DNA of 6,189 nucleotides, taken from NCBI GenBank assembly GCA_019314085.1, contig JAFCZZ010000214.1, forward strand, positions 1 through 6,189, read 5' to 3'. Of the stretch, positions 1 to 5,998 are shown in pieces (the stretch's first letter is position 1; each line of letters opens with the position of its first letter). The notes beneath the pieces are model-generated. The model saw nothing but the letters and a program-made list of their open reading frames with translations. It did no database searches and was not told the DNA's origin. The translations under genes were made by a program, and so were the position numbers. This DNA comes from Deltaproteobacteria bacterium. Its GTDB lineage: Bacteria > Desulfobacterota > Syntrophia > Syntrophales > UBA2210.

Positions 1-91
1 CTTAGCACCTTCCCAGAGAGCACTGCCGATATCTTTAGCGCCTTCCCAGAGAGCACCGCCGACATCCTTAGCACCCTCCCATAGATCACCG
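1..91 (-). repeat. 33-nt tandem repeat coding for 11-residue tape measure repeats
   Basis: Two full units (1-33 and 34-66) and a partial, more diverged third (from 67) each encode an 11-residue motif of the form D-I/V-G-S/G-A-L-W-E-G-A-K. The third keeps only 'GDLWEGAK'. The units differ mostly at silent positions, so the protein repeat is maintained. Tape measure proteins often have 11-residue spacing of aromatic residues, which fits. The array may continue beyond the left edge, so copy number is unknown. Confidence 0.85.
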
Positions 92-2028
92 ATAAAACCC
101 CAACCGTAATGTCCGAGTTGTGGCTCTACAATCCCGCCACCATACATACCCGTGGCGCCCAGTGCCGGGATGTTTTTCCCGGCCGCGATCATACCGGCCC
201 CAGCCCCGGACTGGTTGAGAGCATCGAGGAGCGACCGAATGGCCGGATTTTGCGCTACTTCCCTGCGCACCATATACTCGCCCGGTGTTGCCATAATCGG
301 GACGGTGTCCCCCGCGAATCCTTTTCTCCCATTGTACGCACCGGGAACCTTGCCACCACTGGCAAATGTGAGGAACGGCACATCGATCCCGATCATTTTT
401 TCAATGGTGCCCTTACCTGTCGGATCCCCTGACCACGCATTTTTGAAATACATTATTATTTTCTCTGCAGCTATATCGGTGATCATACGGAGAAATGTGT
501 CTTTCAAAGTGCCGGCTAAATCACTCCATATATTTTTGATGTCACTAATATTGCCCTGGAAGGCGGAGTAGAACGTATCGGAAAGCGCGGTTTTCATTAG
601 ACCGAGCGAGTCTTTCCATGCCTTATACATCGTTTCAGAAACATTCAGGGCACTGTCCTTGAAATCGTCCCAGGCGACCTTCATCGTATCCAGCACGTTA
701 CCGTGTTCCCGCGCCCAATCCTTCCAGATTTCTGCTTTCTGGTCTTTGAGCCAAACGTCCAAAAGTTTTACGCCGTCGGCATATTTTTCGTCCTGCTCAG
801 CGAGCGACGACAAATGCTTCTTGTAACTATCATATTGTTGATTCAATATCTTCTCGCGATAATCCTTCTCGCCAAGCGTGGTCTTATTGACGCTATCGGC
901 CATTCGTTCATATATCCGTGTGGATTCTTTCGCGTAGTCGTCTGCGGCTTTTACTTTGTCTTTAACGGATTTGACATAGGCCTTCGCGGTGGCTTCAGAT
1001 GCCTTGATTTCCAGATTCCAGGCCTTCTCTACATCATCGGCAATGGCTTTTGTGGTCTTTGCGCTGATCTTGACCTGTTCAACTCCGGTCTTCTTCGAGA
1101 TTTTGAGTAGCGCTTTGTTCTGCCCGGCGACATCCTTAACAATGGATTCTGTAGACAGTTTCGCTGCACGCTTCAGGTTTGCGTAATCATCAGCCTGCGC
1201 TTTTGCAGCGGCAGCACCCGCATCAGCGGTGGATTCATACATATATGCCGCGTCGGCCCCAAGCATATTGAACGAATCCATAACATCCATGTTGCCGCTG
1301 CTTATTTTCTTCTGCAGTTTGCCGAAATTCTTTTCAAAATCCCTCATGTTCTTGATTATCAGCCCCAGGGCAAGCGCGATCGCGCCACCGACAGGGCCGA
1401 AAAGGACAAGTCCGATGATGCCCAGGCTGCCTGGAATGGCAAGGCCGCTCACAAATGATATGGCTTTCGCGATATCGCTGACGGTCTTGGCAATCTTACT
1501 GGCATATTCAGGGATCTTCTGGGCGATGAGATCACGGTTCGCCTCACACCAAGCCATCGTAGTATTGAGTACATCTTTGAGATATGGCGCCAGTTCGGCC
1601 CCGAGCAGTATTGCCTGTTTCTCTGCAAAGTTCTTGAAGGTATCCCACAGATCGCCAAGTGTTTCTTTCTGTTTGTTGAACGCCTCCTCTGTGGCCCCGC
1701 TTACATTTCCCATGCGGCCCAAAATATCGGTAAATTCCTGACTCTGCTTGCCGGTCAAGGCCAGCATCACGGACAGGGATTCCATCCCCCCAAAGAGTTG
1801 CGCCATTTCTTCAACATTGCCGCCTGTCGCCTTTTTGACGTCTTGCAGAAATCCGTGCAGACCCTTCGCTTTGAGGGCCGACGCATTGAATTCCAGACCA
1901 AGTTCTTCTGTCAGCTTCACCGCTTCTGAGGAGGGTTTGATGATTGTGCCCAGGGCCGTCGCGAGACGGGCAGATGCCTCACTGGTCTTAAATCCGCCTT
2001 TCGTAAGCGTGGCCAGGGCCGCGTGCAT
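1..2028 (-). CDS. Tape measure protein, remainder (runs off left edge)
   Basis: This frame is open from the left edge up to 2139 on the minus strand, but its translation makes sense only from about 2061. An ATG at 2028 and a GTG at 2037 exist, yet neither has a clear Shine-Dalgarno, so it is better read as the continuation of the gene starting at 2783. Joined, the protein is at least 905 residues. It holds the rest of the TP901 core ('GGFKTSEASARLATAL', 'TGKQSQEFTDILGRMG'), a strongly hydrophobic stretch with two or three possible membrane segments (joined residues about 419-455), a long Ala/Lys helical region (about 470-700), a 'FQGNISDIKNIWSDLAGTLK' helix block, and the late 'GDTVPIMATPGEYMVRREV' motif seen near the C terminus of many tape measures (about 805). 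Trp-containing 11-residue repeats close the visible part. If intact, the length implies a tail well over 100 nm (inference). Confidence 0.88.
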   Translation of the reverse strand, partial: MHAALATLTKGGFKTSEASARLATALGTIIKPSSEAVKLTEELGLEFNASALKAKGLHGFLQDVKKATGGNVEEMAQLFGGMESLSVMLALTGKQSQEFTDILGRMGNVSGATEEAFNKQKETLGDLWDTFKNFAEKQAILLGAELAPYLKDVLNTTMAWCEANRDLIAQKIPEYASKIAKTVSDIAKAISFVSGLAIPGSLGIIGLVLFGPVGGAIALALGLIIKNMRDFEKNFGKLQKKISSGNMDVMDSFNMLGADAAYMYESTADAGAAAAKAQADDYANLKRAAKLSTESIVKDVAGQNKALLKISKKTGVEQVKISAKTTKAIADDVEKAWNLEIKASEATAKAYVKSVKDKVKAADDYAKESTRIYERMADSVNKTTLGEKDYREKILNQQYDSYKKHLSSLAEQDEKYADGVKLLDVWLKDQKAEIWKDWAREHGNVLDTMKVAWDDFKDSALNVSETMYKAWKDSLGLMKTALSDTFYSAFQGNISDIKNIWSDLAGTLKDTFLRMITDIAAEKIIMYFKNAWSGDPTGKGTIEKMIGIDVPFLTFASGGKVPGAYNGRKGFAGDTVPIMATPGEYMVRREVAQNPAIRSLLDALNQSGAGAGMIAAGKNIPALGATGMYGGGIVEPQLGHYGWGFIGDLWEGAKDVGGALWEGAKDIGSALWEGAK

Positions 2029-2130
2029 TTCTACCACCGAAACGCCGGCGGCGGACGCTATTCGCCCTTCGTGAGCGTGGCCAAGGCCGCGTGCATCTCT
2101 ACCACCGAAACGTTGGCGGCGGACGCTATT
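1995..2130. repeat. Imperfect 68-bp tandem duplication inside the tape measure gene
   Basis: Copy A is 1995-2062 and copy B is 2063-2130, directly adjacent. They match at 62 of 68 positions and differ at 1999/2067, 2005/2073, 2016/2084, 2029/2097, 2045/2113 and 2046/2114. Since 68 is not a multiple of three, the extra copy shifts the frame and brings in a stop at 2058-2060. Read in the tape measure frame, four differences are synonymous (Glu, Leu, Leu, Lys codons). The other two fall in one codon and change Asn (copy B) to Gly (copy A). Deleting either copy restores one continuous frame. Confidence 0.95.
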
Positions 2131-2783
2131 GGTGATATTTTACCGACGGCAGCGGCCAGCTCGCCAAAGGTGGTCTTACCCTCTTTGACGGTGGTGAACA
2201 TCAAATCGTACACTTCACCGGCTTTTGACGCCTCCATCCCGAAAGCGTTCAGGATGGTCGTGCCGGCATCCACCGCCGTAAATGTATCCGAAAGCCCGGC
2301 CTTCGCGGCCATAGCGGCCTTCGCCACAAACTTTATCGACTCAGCGGGTTTCACACCCGCGGACAGGGCCTGGTACAATCCTTTTGTCAGCTCCGTGGCG
2401 CTGCCCAAGGCGGATGGTAGCTCCATGATCCCTTTTTCAAGGCCCTTCATGGATACTTTAGAGGTGTCCACAAGGGTCGAGACGTTTGCCATTTCTTTTT
2501 CAAAGCCGGCGAAAGCGCCGATTGATTTACTGACCCCCGCGATCGCGGCAGCGGCAACTGCGGTCATGGCGACCGCGGCGGCGGCGGAGTAGGCCTTCCA
2601 GTGTAGTTTCATTTTCTTTGTCGCACTGCCCCAGGCGCGCTCCATCTTACCGGCCTGTGTGGCGCCCGCGGTGGCGTTTTTCTTGATCTTTGCGAAGGCC
2701 TTGTCAGCTGTGCCGCCGAACCCTTTGATCTTGGCAGTTCCTTTGTCGTCGACTTCGAGGGTTATGTGGATTTTGTTTGCCAT
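2058..2783 (-). CDS. Tape measure protein, N-terminal part (frame broken by duplication)
   Basis: The first 240 or so residues of a TP901-type tape measure protein, which spans the tail lumen, sets tail length and is released on infection. The start at 2783 has AAAAAGGT a few bases upstream and follows the T stop by 3 nt. After a basic beginning (about residues 1-60) comes an Ala-rich hydrophobic helix (about 64-90). The conserved TP901 core follows, with 'GFEKEMANVSTLVD', 'ALSAGV', 'FTAVDAGTTILNAFGM', 'FGELAAAVGKISPIASAANVSVVEMHAAL'. The frame ends at a TAG (2058-2060) just inside the second copy of a 68-bp repeat, in mid-domain, so this is not a natural end. Without the extra copy it continues smoothly into the frame at 1-2028. 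Confidence 0.9.
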   Translation of the reverse strand: MANKIHITLEVDDKGTAKIKGFGGTADKAFAKIKKNATAGATQAGKMERAWGSATKKMKLHWKAYSAAAAVAMTAVAAAAIAGVSKSIGAFAGFEKEMANVSTLVDTSKVSMKGLEKGIMELPSALGSATELTKGLYQALSAGVKPAESIKFVAKAAMAAKAGLSDTFTAVDAGTTILNAFGMEASKAGEVYDLMFTTVKEGKTTFGELAAAVGKISPIASAANVSVVEMHAALATLTKGE

Positions 2784-2786
2784 TTT

Positions 2787-3152
2787 CTACCTTTTTGCTT
2801 TTCCTCTGCGGGCGTCTGTCTCCCGGTTATAATCTTCAATTTCACGACCTTTTATGAGCTGGTGTATTTTGCTGAGCTTGTATAGCACCTCCTTCGCCTC
2901 GGCCTGGGTACATCGAATACCATAGACCTCAAACACCAGGGACAGGGCGGAGAAGTCTTTTACAAACGCCGTATTTATAGCATTATAAAGATCCAGGAGG
3001 TCCTGATTTATGGGGAGCAAAACCGGAAGATCACAGTGTTCGCAATCCGGCTCAATCCCGTCAACTTCGTAGATTTCCTGGCATCTGGCGCAATTCACCT
3101 CCGGGTAGTCCAGGCGGAACTGGATGTATTCTATAAGGTTCCGCCGCTCTCT
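2787..3152 (-). CDS. T extension of tail assembly chaperone GT (made by -1 frameshift)
   Basis: This reading frame is probably not a free gene but the C-terminal half of a GT fusion, as in lambda. Slippage after the codon ending at 3152 re-reads one A and continues AGA GAG CGG..., giving 117 residues of G plus 121 new residues (about 238 in total). The new part begins 'RERRNLIEYIQFRLDYPEV', which is clearly coding-like although it lies before the only candidate start, a GTG at 3098. That GTG is crowded by GGAG right against it, so an independent start is unlikely. The T part has four cysteines in CX2C-X12-CX2C (GT residues about 138, 141, 154, 157), suggesting a zinc ribbon, then helices and a basic tail. 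The stop lies 3 nt before the tape measure ATG. In lambda, T recruits tube subunits to the tape measure-chaperone complex, and the same job is inferred here. Confidence 0.85.
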   Translation of the reverse strand, partial: RERRNLIEYIQFRLDYPEVNCARCQEIYEVDGIEPDCEHCDLPVLLPINQDLLDLYNAINTAFVKDFSALSLVFEVYGIRCTQAEAKEVLYKLSKIHQLIKGREIEDYNRETDARRGKAKR

Positions 3153-3158
3153 TTTTTT
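3113..3158 (-). promoter_or_regulatory. Programmed -1 ribosomal frameshift site (slippery heptamer plus stem-loop)
   Basis: In the G reading frame the message reads GAA AAA AAA GAG, giving the slippery heptamer A AAA AAA at 3158-3152. After a 6-nt spacer (3151-3146) comes a perfect 8-bp stem, GGCGGAAC (3145-3138) with GTTCCGCC (3120-3113), and a 17-nt loop. The zero-frame stop TAG (3133-3131) is in the loop. A -1 slip enters a frame open to 2787. Heptamer type, spacer length and stem are what established -1 frameshift signals need, and the location between G and T is the conserved one in tailed phages. I found no convincing pseudoknot partner. The frameshift rate cannot be read from sequence. 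Confidence 0.9.
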
Positions 3159-3502
3159 TCCTTATTATCCGTGATCGAGTCAGCATCGCATGCCTCAATT
3201 ATTTGAACTTTTACGCTCCCTGGAAGCTTGTTTTTCATTTCCTTCGTGCAGGGGACATCGTCAGCGGTTATCGGTGATTTGATGCCTTTCCAGTCTACGA
3301 TCATGTAGTCCAGGAGATCTGCATTGACAGCATATTCGTCCGTTTCCGTGAAGATTTGCCCTGTCCTAAGATTCTTTTGCTTCTTTGTATGGCGTTTCTC
3401 AATCTGCCGGTAAGCCTCGGAATCGAAACGCCTGAGTGTCAATGTGGAGTCGCTTATCTCCAATTCAAATGTTTCCCGATCTTCTACGATTTCAATAAAC
3501 AT
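3131..3502 (-). CDS. Tail assembly chaperone, G form
   Basis: A 123-residue acidic protein matching lambda gpG in position. It is made during tail assembly and probably binds the tape measure protein, but is not part of the finished virion. Beta strands at the start ('MFIEIVEDRETFELEI') lead into a charged helix. The 'VDWKGI..P' and 'VPCTKEMKNKLPGSVKVQIIEA' stretch is typical of tail assembly chaperones (a loop, then 'N-K-x-x-L-P', then a final helix). The ATG at 3502 has AAAGGA upstream, directly after a palindromic element. The last residues (KEKKESGGTL) come from a run of eight A and the short stretch to the stop. Ribosomes that slip at this run make GT instead. Assignment is firm because position, sequence style and the frameshift signal agree. 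Confidence 0.85.
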   Translation of the reverse strand: MFIEIVEDRETFELEISDSTLTLRRFDSEAYRQIEKRHTKKQKNLRTGQIFTETDEYAVNADLLDYMIVDWKGIKSPITADDVPCTKEMKNKLPGSVKVQIIEACDADSITDNKEKKESGGTL

Positions 3503-3519
3503 GTTGTTTTCCTTTCTTC

Positions 3520-3567
3520 CGGGGACACGATCCCGATTTGATAAAACTAAATCGGGTCATGTCCCCG
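3520..3567. repeat. REP-like palindrome between tube protein and chaperone genes
   Basis: Arms at 3520-3539 and 3549-3567 pair almost perfectly (one mismatch, one bulged base) around a 9-nt loop. The outer ends are CGGGGACA and TGTCCCCG and the inner part is CCCGATTT with AAATCGGG. It fills nearly all of the gap between the tube protein stop and the chaperone Shine-Dalgarno. No T run follows on either strand, so a classical intrinsic terminator is unlikely. It could be a dispersed REP-type element, and it could also act as an mRNA-stabilising or attenuating hairpin that lowers chaperone expression relative to the tube protein. Confidence 0.75.
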
Positions 3568-3573
3568 TTCGTG

Positions 3574-4629
3574 TTATGCCAACGGATCGGTGGTGCGTTT
3601 ATTTTGCACGTCGATCTGAAATGGCTTGGTGATATCGGTCATGCCGGTGGGCGCAGTGTCCGTGGCCAAGACTTTGAAACTCAGGCTTACGGGGATCTTG
3701 CCGGGACCGGAGATCGCCGCCTCGGGATCGATGACTTTCAGATTCGGAAACGAAAGCTTGAATTCATAATAGTACGTGTCCTCGATGAGTGCGCCTTTGA
3801 AATAGATCTCCAGCTTTTTCCGGGTCATCGCCTCCCAGTCGGTGAAAAATGCGTCGTTCGCGTCGTTGTACCGGGGGAAGTTTAGTGTCAGTGTGGGCTC
3901 CGGGAAGCTTTCTCCGATCGGTTCATCAACGTCTTCATTTCCGGCGACAATATCCGCTTCCATCGGGCGGTTAAAAGACAACTCGAAGCTTGATGGATAG
4001 ATGGCATCATCGCTGTCAAGGGCTTCTCCCGACTCGTCATTGAGCCAGAAATGAGCATCCTTATTCATAATGATCCGGTTGCCCTTGTCCGGATATGTGA
4101 TATTTGCCATTGTGGCCGCCGTGTTGGTCACGGATGCAAGCTCCAGCAGATTCGCGATGCCCTCCGCCGTGATCTTTACCGGAGCGTTCATCTCGCCGGA
4201 AAGACCGAATTTATGTAGCTTGACGCTCGGATATTCAAAGACCTTGTCCGATTTCTTCAGCATTGCCATGGTCGCGAAAAGTCCGAAAAGATTGTCCGCC
4301 ATAACATAGCTGTTTTTATACGATAGTCCGGTAGTCTCAATGTTCTGTGTCGGTACACCTGCGGTGCCCATTATAAGCGCCAGTAAAACATCCAGTCCTT
4401 CATAGCGCATGTATGCCTCCAGGCCGCCGGATGCCTCGATTTTGCCCTGATCCGTGCGTTGAATGAATGCCAGACCCGCGGAATCATCATCGAGATGTTC
4501 GATGGTCTGCTTGAATGATTCCGACAGGATCAAAATCCCGTCATTCGCCTCGCACGCCACAGCCGTTCGCCAGATCGCGGCTTTTTTCAACCCGACCAGT
4601 ATTTCTCTACCTGTCAGTGGATTTGTCAT
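3574..4629 (-). CDS. Major tail tube protein, gpV-like
   Basis: A 351-residue protein, the probable main building block of the tail tube. It is the largest gene between the terminator and the chaperone pair, the place of lambda V (246 residues). The sequence is beta-rich and acidic, with alternating strands such as 'SFELSFNRPM', 'PTLTLNFPRY' and 'YYYEFKLSFPNLKVI'. A late 'GKIPVSLSFKVLAT' strand resembles the closing strand of tube folds. The extra 100 residues over gpV suggest an inserted or appended domain. The ATG at 4629 has a strong AGGAGG about 9 nt upstream, fitting high expression, and sits inside the 3' end of the small upstream gene. A long hairpin lies just after the stop. The role is inferred from position, size and beta character, as no hallmark motif was recognised. 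Confidence 0.75.
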   Translation of the reverse strand: MTNPLTGREILVGLKKAAIWRTAVACEANDGILILSESFKQTIEHLDDDSAGLAFIQRTDQGKIEASGGLEAYMRYEGLDVLLALIMGTAGVPTQNIETTGLSYKNSYVMADNLFGLFATMAMLKKSDKVFEYPSVKLHKFGLSGEMNAPVKITAEGIANLLELASVTNTAATMANITYPDKGNRIIMNKDAHFWLNDESGEALDSDDAIYPSSFELSFNRPMEADIVAGNEDVDEPIGESFPEPTLTLNFPRYNDANDAFFTDWEAMTRKKLEIYFKGALIEDTYYYEFKLSFPNLKVIDPEAAISGPGKIPVSLSFKVLATDTAPTGMTDITKPFQIDVQNKRTTDPLA

Positions 4630-4846
4630 TATCTTCTACCTCCTCTTTCTCTTCACGCAAAAGCGTGAAGGCATTTTTCTTTGTTTTCATTTTTGGGCTT
4701 TGAACTTTTGTCAATAGCCCCGATTTGATGTATCGTTTCGCTTCATCATCGTCGTACATCACAAATTCTTTTCCCGATTCAAGCCAGCCGAGATGCGGGT
4801 GGAATGTACCCTTCCGGCCGTCTGTATCAATGTAGATTACTCTCAT
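4607..4846 (-). CDS. Small unrecognised tail-module protein
   Basis: A 79-residue protein I cannot assign to a family. The first half looks like a small beta fold ('MRVIYIDTDG', 'GKEFVMYDDDEAKRYIKSGLL'). The pattern of acidic residues, 'EAKRYI' and 'SGLL' resembles short phage proteins found near connector and tail tube genes, but I know no proven role. The last 30 residues are highly charged and probably disordered. The gene looks real: it has a very strong Shine-Dalgarno (GGAGGTGA) before the ATG, a 4-nt start/stop overlap with the terminator gene, and a 23-nt overlap into the start of the tube protein gene. The lambda order has no gene here, so this is an insertion relative to lambda between the U-like and V-like genes. 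Confidence 0.7.
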   Translation of the reverse strand: MRVIYIDTDGRKGTFHPHLGWLESGKEFVMYDDDEAKRYIKSGLLTKVQSPKMKTKKNAFTLLREEKEEVEDNDKSTDR

Positions 4847-5298
4847 GGATTCACCTCCAGTTTTTTATATTGATATGTGATTCTTTTTTTCACGATGCTT
4901 ATGTCACTACTTTCCATCCATTCGGCAGAACCTTCTCCGGAAGGGAGGGCAACCTCCATTCCTGAAATTGAGAATCTGTTGTCAAATAATACGCTGTGAA
5001 TATCATCAGCAATCTCCAGGACACCATAGACTTTTGGGCTCGTTTGTCCCGTTACTGAGATGTCACCGGTCTTTAGAAGCTGGTATATAATTATATCCAC
5101 AGCATAATTGCTTTCCCAGTCCGCGCCTTCCTCTATAAGAAAATTGATTAGCCCATCTTTCAAACCGATTGCCGGGTATCCCGCGCCGATCGGCAGCAGA
5201 TTCTCATCCGGCGTGATAAAGATATTCGCGTCGGTAATATATGACAGCTCGGCGGCGTTTCGCAGGGCGGTTTGTATGGCCTGGATGAGTTCTTTCAT
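4843..5298 (-). CDS. Tail terminator / tail completion protein, gpU-like
   Basis: A 151-residue protein that probably caps the finished tail tube and provides the face that joins the head, the role of lambda gpU (131 residues). The assignment comes mainly from its slot between the gpZ-like gene and the major tail protein. Features that fit are an N-terminal helix starting 'MKELIQAIQTAL' (terminator families often open with a helix of this sort), a central 'YAVDIIIYQLL' strand or helix, and a C-terminal beta strand 'ITYQYKKLEV'. The ATG at 5298 overlaps the previous stop. Its Shine-Dalgarno is weak (GAGAGG about 9 nt upstream), as expected for a coupled start. Its stop overlaps the next start by 4 nt. 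No catalytic motif is seen and none is expected. Confidence 0.6.
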   Translation of the reverse strand: MKELIQAIQTALRNAAELSYITDANIFITPDENLLPIGAGYPAIGLKDGLINFLIEEGADWESNYAVDIIIYQLLKTGDISVTGQTSPKVYGVLEIADDIHSVLFDNRFSISGMEVALPSGEGSAEWMESSDISIVKKRITYQYKKLEVNP

Positions 5299-5924
5299 AT
5301 CCGTTCGCCTCTCATTTTCTTGTCGAAGTTTGCCTCAATCCGCATCGACGAAAGTCGATGCCACTTTAAATAAAATGGATCTATAATCGGGCGGGCCGGT
5401 GTTTTGAATGTTGTGGTCCCTTTTCTTAAAAACATATGCTTGCGAAGTTTGGATCCTTTGGGCATTTCACCACCGGCGCGGGCTAAATATCTGCGCGCTG
5501 CGCGGGTAACTTGCTGAGTATAACCTTCCTGCTGCTTTGCAAAGATCTTTACCCAGCTTTTGGATAATTTTTCTTGTATGGTATCCACAAGCCCGACATT
5601 AACCTTCAAGCCGTCGCTGCCCATGACAGGATTATAGCGGATGGGGATAATACCCTTTGATGGACCAGCGGCCAACCTGGTGCTGAATAATTTTGTAAAC
5701 GGCTTTCGAGCCGGAAATTTGCTGCCATATCTGCGGGCCAAGGATGACAGGTTTGCGAAAGACTGACCACCTGATTGTCCCCTTCTGATGTCCCTACGCA
5801 ATTCGGCGGCTAACAAGAACCCCTCGCGTTTAAGCGCCGTAGCCGCGGCCTTCCGAGTGCGTTCGGTCTCCGTTTTCATAATCTTATTGACATCTGTCAG
5901 GACTTTGAAACTGGCTTTCCACAT
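5295..5924 (-). CDS. gpZ / HK97 gp10-like tail completion protein
   Basis: A 209-residue, strongly basic protein. Its position between the gpFII-like and terminator genes matches lambda Z and the HK97 gp10 group, which finish the head-proximal end of the tail or connector. The N-terminal 50 residues look helical and rich in Lys, Arg and Ala. A Gly/Ser/Gln stretch and 'RKPFTKLF' follow, and near the C terminus comes 'PARPIIDPF', like the 'R-P-F/I' motif common in gp10-type proteins. The start is the ATG at 5924, preceded by AAGGA at good spacing. An ATG at 6014 in the same frame would add 30 residues, but that stretch overlaps the upstream stop codon and translates a palindromic repeat, so it is probably not coding. 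The stop overlaps the next start by 4 nt (ATGA), suggesting coupled translation. The exact family is uncertain. Confidence 0.7.
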   Translation of the reverse strand: MWKASFKVLTDVNKIMKTETERTRKAAATALKREGFLLAAELRRDIRRGQSGGQSFANLSSLARRYGSKFPARKPFTKLFSTRLAAGPSKGIIPIRYNPVMGSDGLKVNVGLVDTIQEKLSKSWVKIFAKQQEGYTQQVTRAARRYLARAGGEMPKGSKLRKHMFLRKGTTTFKTPARPIIDPFYLKWHRLSSMRIEANFDKKMRGERI

Positions 5925-5951
5925 TGTGTTTCCTTTTTCCCTGTTTGTTCT

Positions 5952-5997
5952 GGGACAGTCCCGGGTTTTGCTTCGCAAAATTCCTTGGGACAGTCCC
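5952..5997. repeat. REP-like double palindrome upstream of the gpZ-like gene
   Basis: Two copies of the self-complementary GGGACAGTCCC (5952-5962 and 5987-5997) flank a small hairpin, TTTTGC (5966-5971) with GCAAAA (5975-5980). The copies can also pair with each other apart from the central base. The element sits between the stop of the gpFII-like gene (5999) and the Shine-Dalgarno of the next gene, the same position type as the element at 3520-3567, and shares the GGGACA/TGTCCC end theme. No T run follows, so terminator function is doubtful. Confidence 0.75.
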
Positions 5998-5998
5998 C

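Noticed and set aside
1..91. CRISPR-like array at the left edge
   Set aside because: The 33-nt units are directly adjacent with no spacers and encode an in-frame protein repeat.
109..1741. Several plus-strand reading frames of 65 to 170 residues
   Set aside because: All lie opposite the tape measure frame, have no plausible Shine-Dalgarno or family likeness, and their lengths are explained by the composition of the opposite strand.
2026..2130. Programmed translational bypass or a second frameshift restoring the tape measure
   Set aside because: A ribosome would have to skip 68 nt. No slippery heptamer or take-off/landing structure was seen, and the allele-like differences fit duplication or chimeric assembly better.
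2023..2592. Plus-strand frame of 189 residues with an internal repeated segment
   Set aside because: Its repeat is only the 68-bp duplication read on the wrong strand. It opposes the conserved TP901 core.
2787..3098. Independent GTG-started gene for the cysteine-containing protein
   Set aside because: GGAG lies directly against the GTG, too close for a normal ribosome binding site. The frame is coding-like upstream of it, and the frameshift signal explains how it is translated.
3520..3567. Classical Rho-independent terminator after the tube protein gene
   Set aside because: The hairpin is strong, but neither strand has a T run after it. Downstream tail genes also need to be transcribed.
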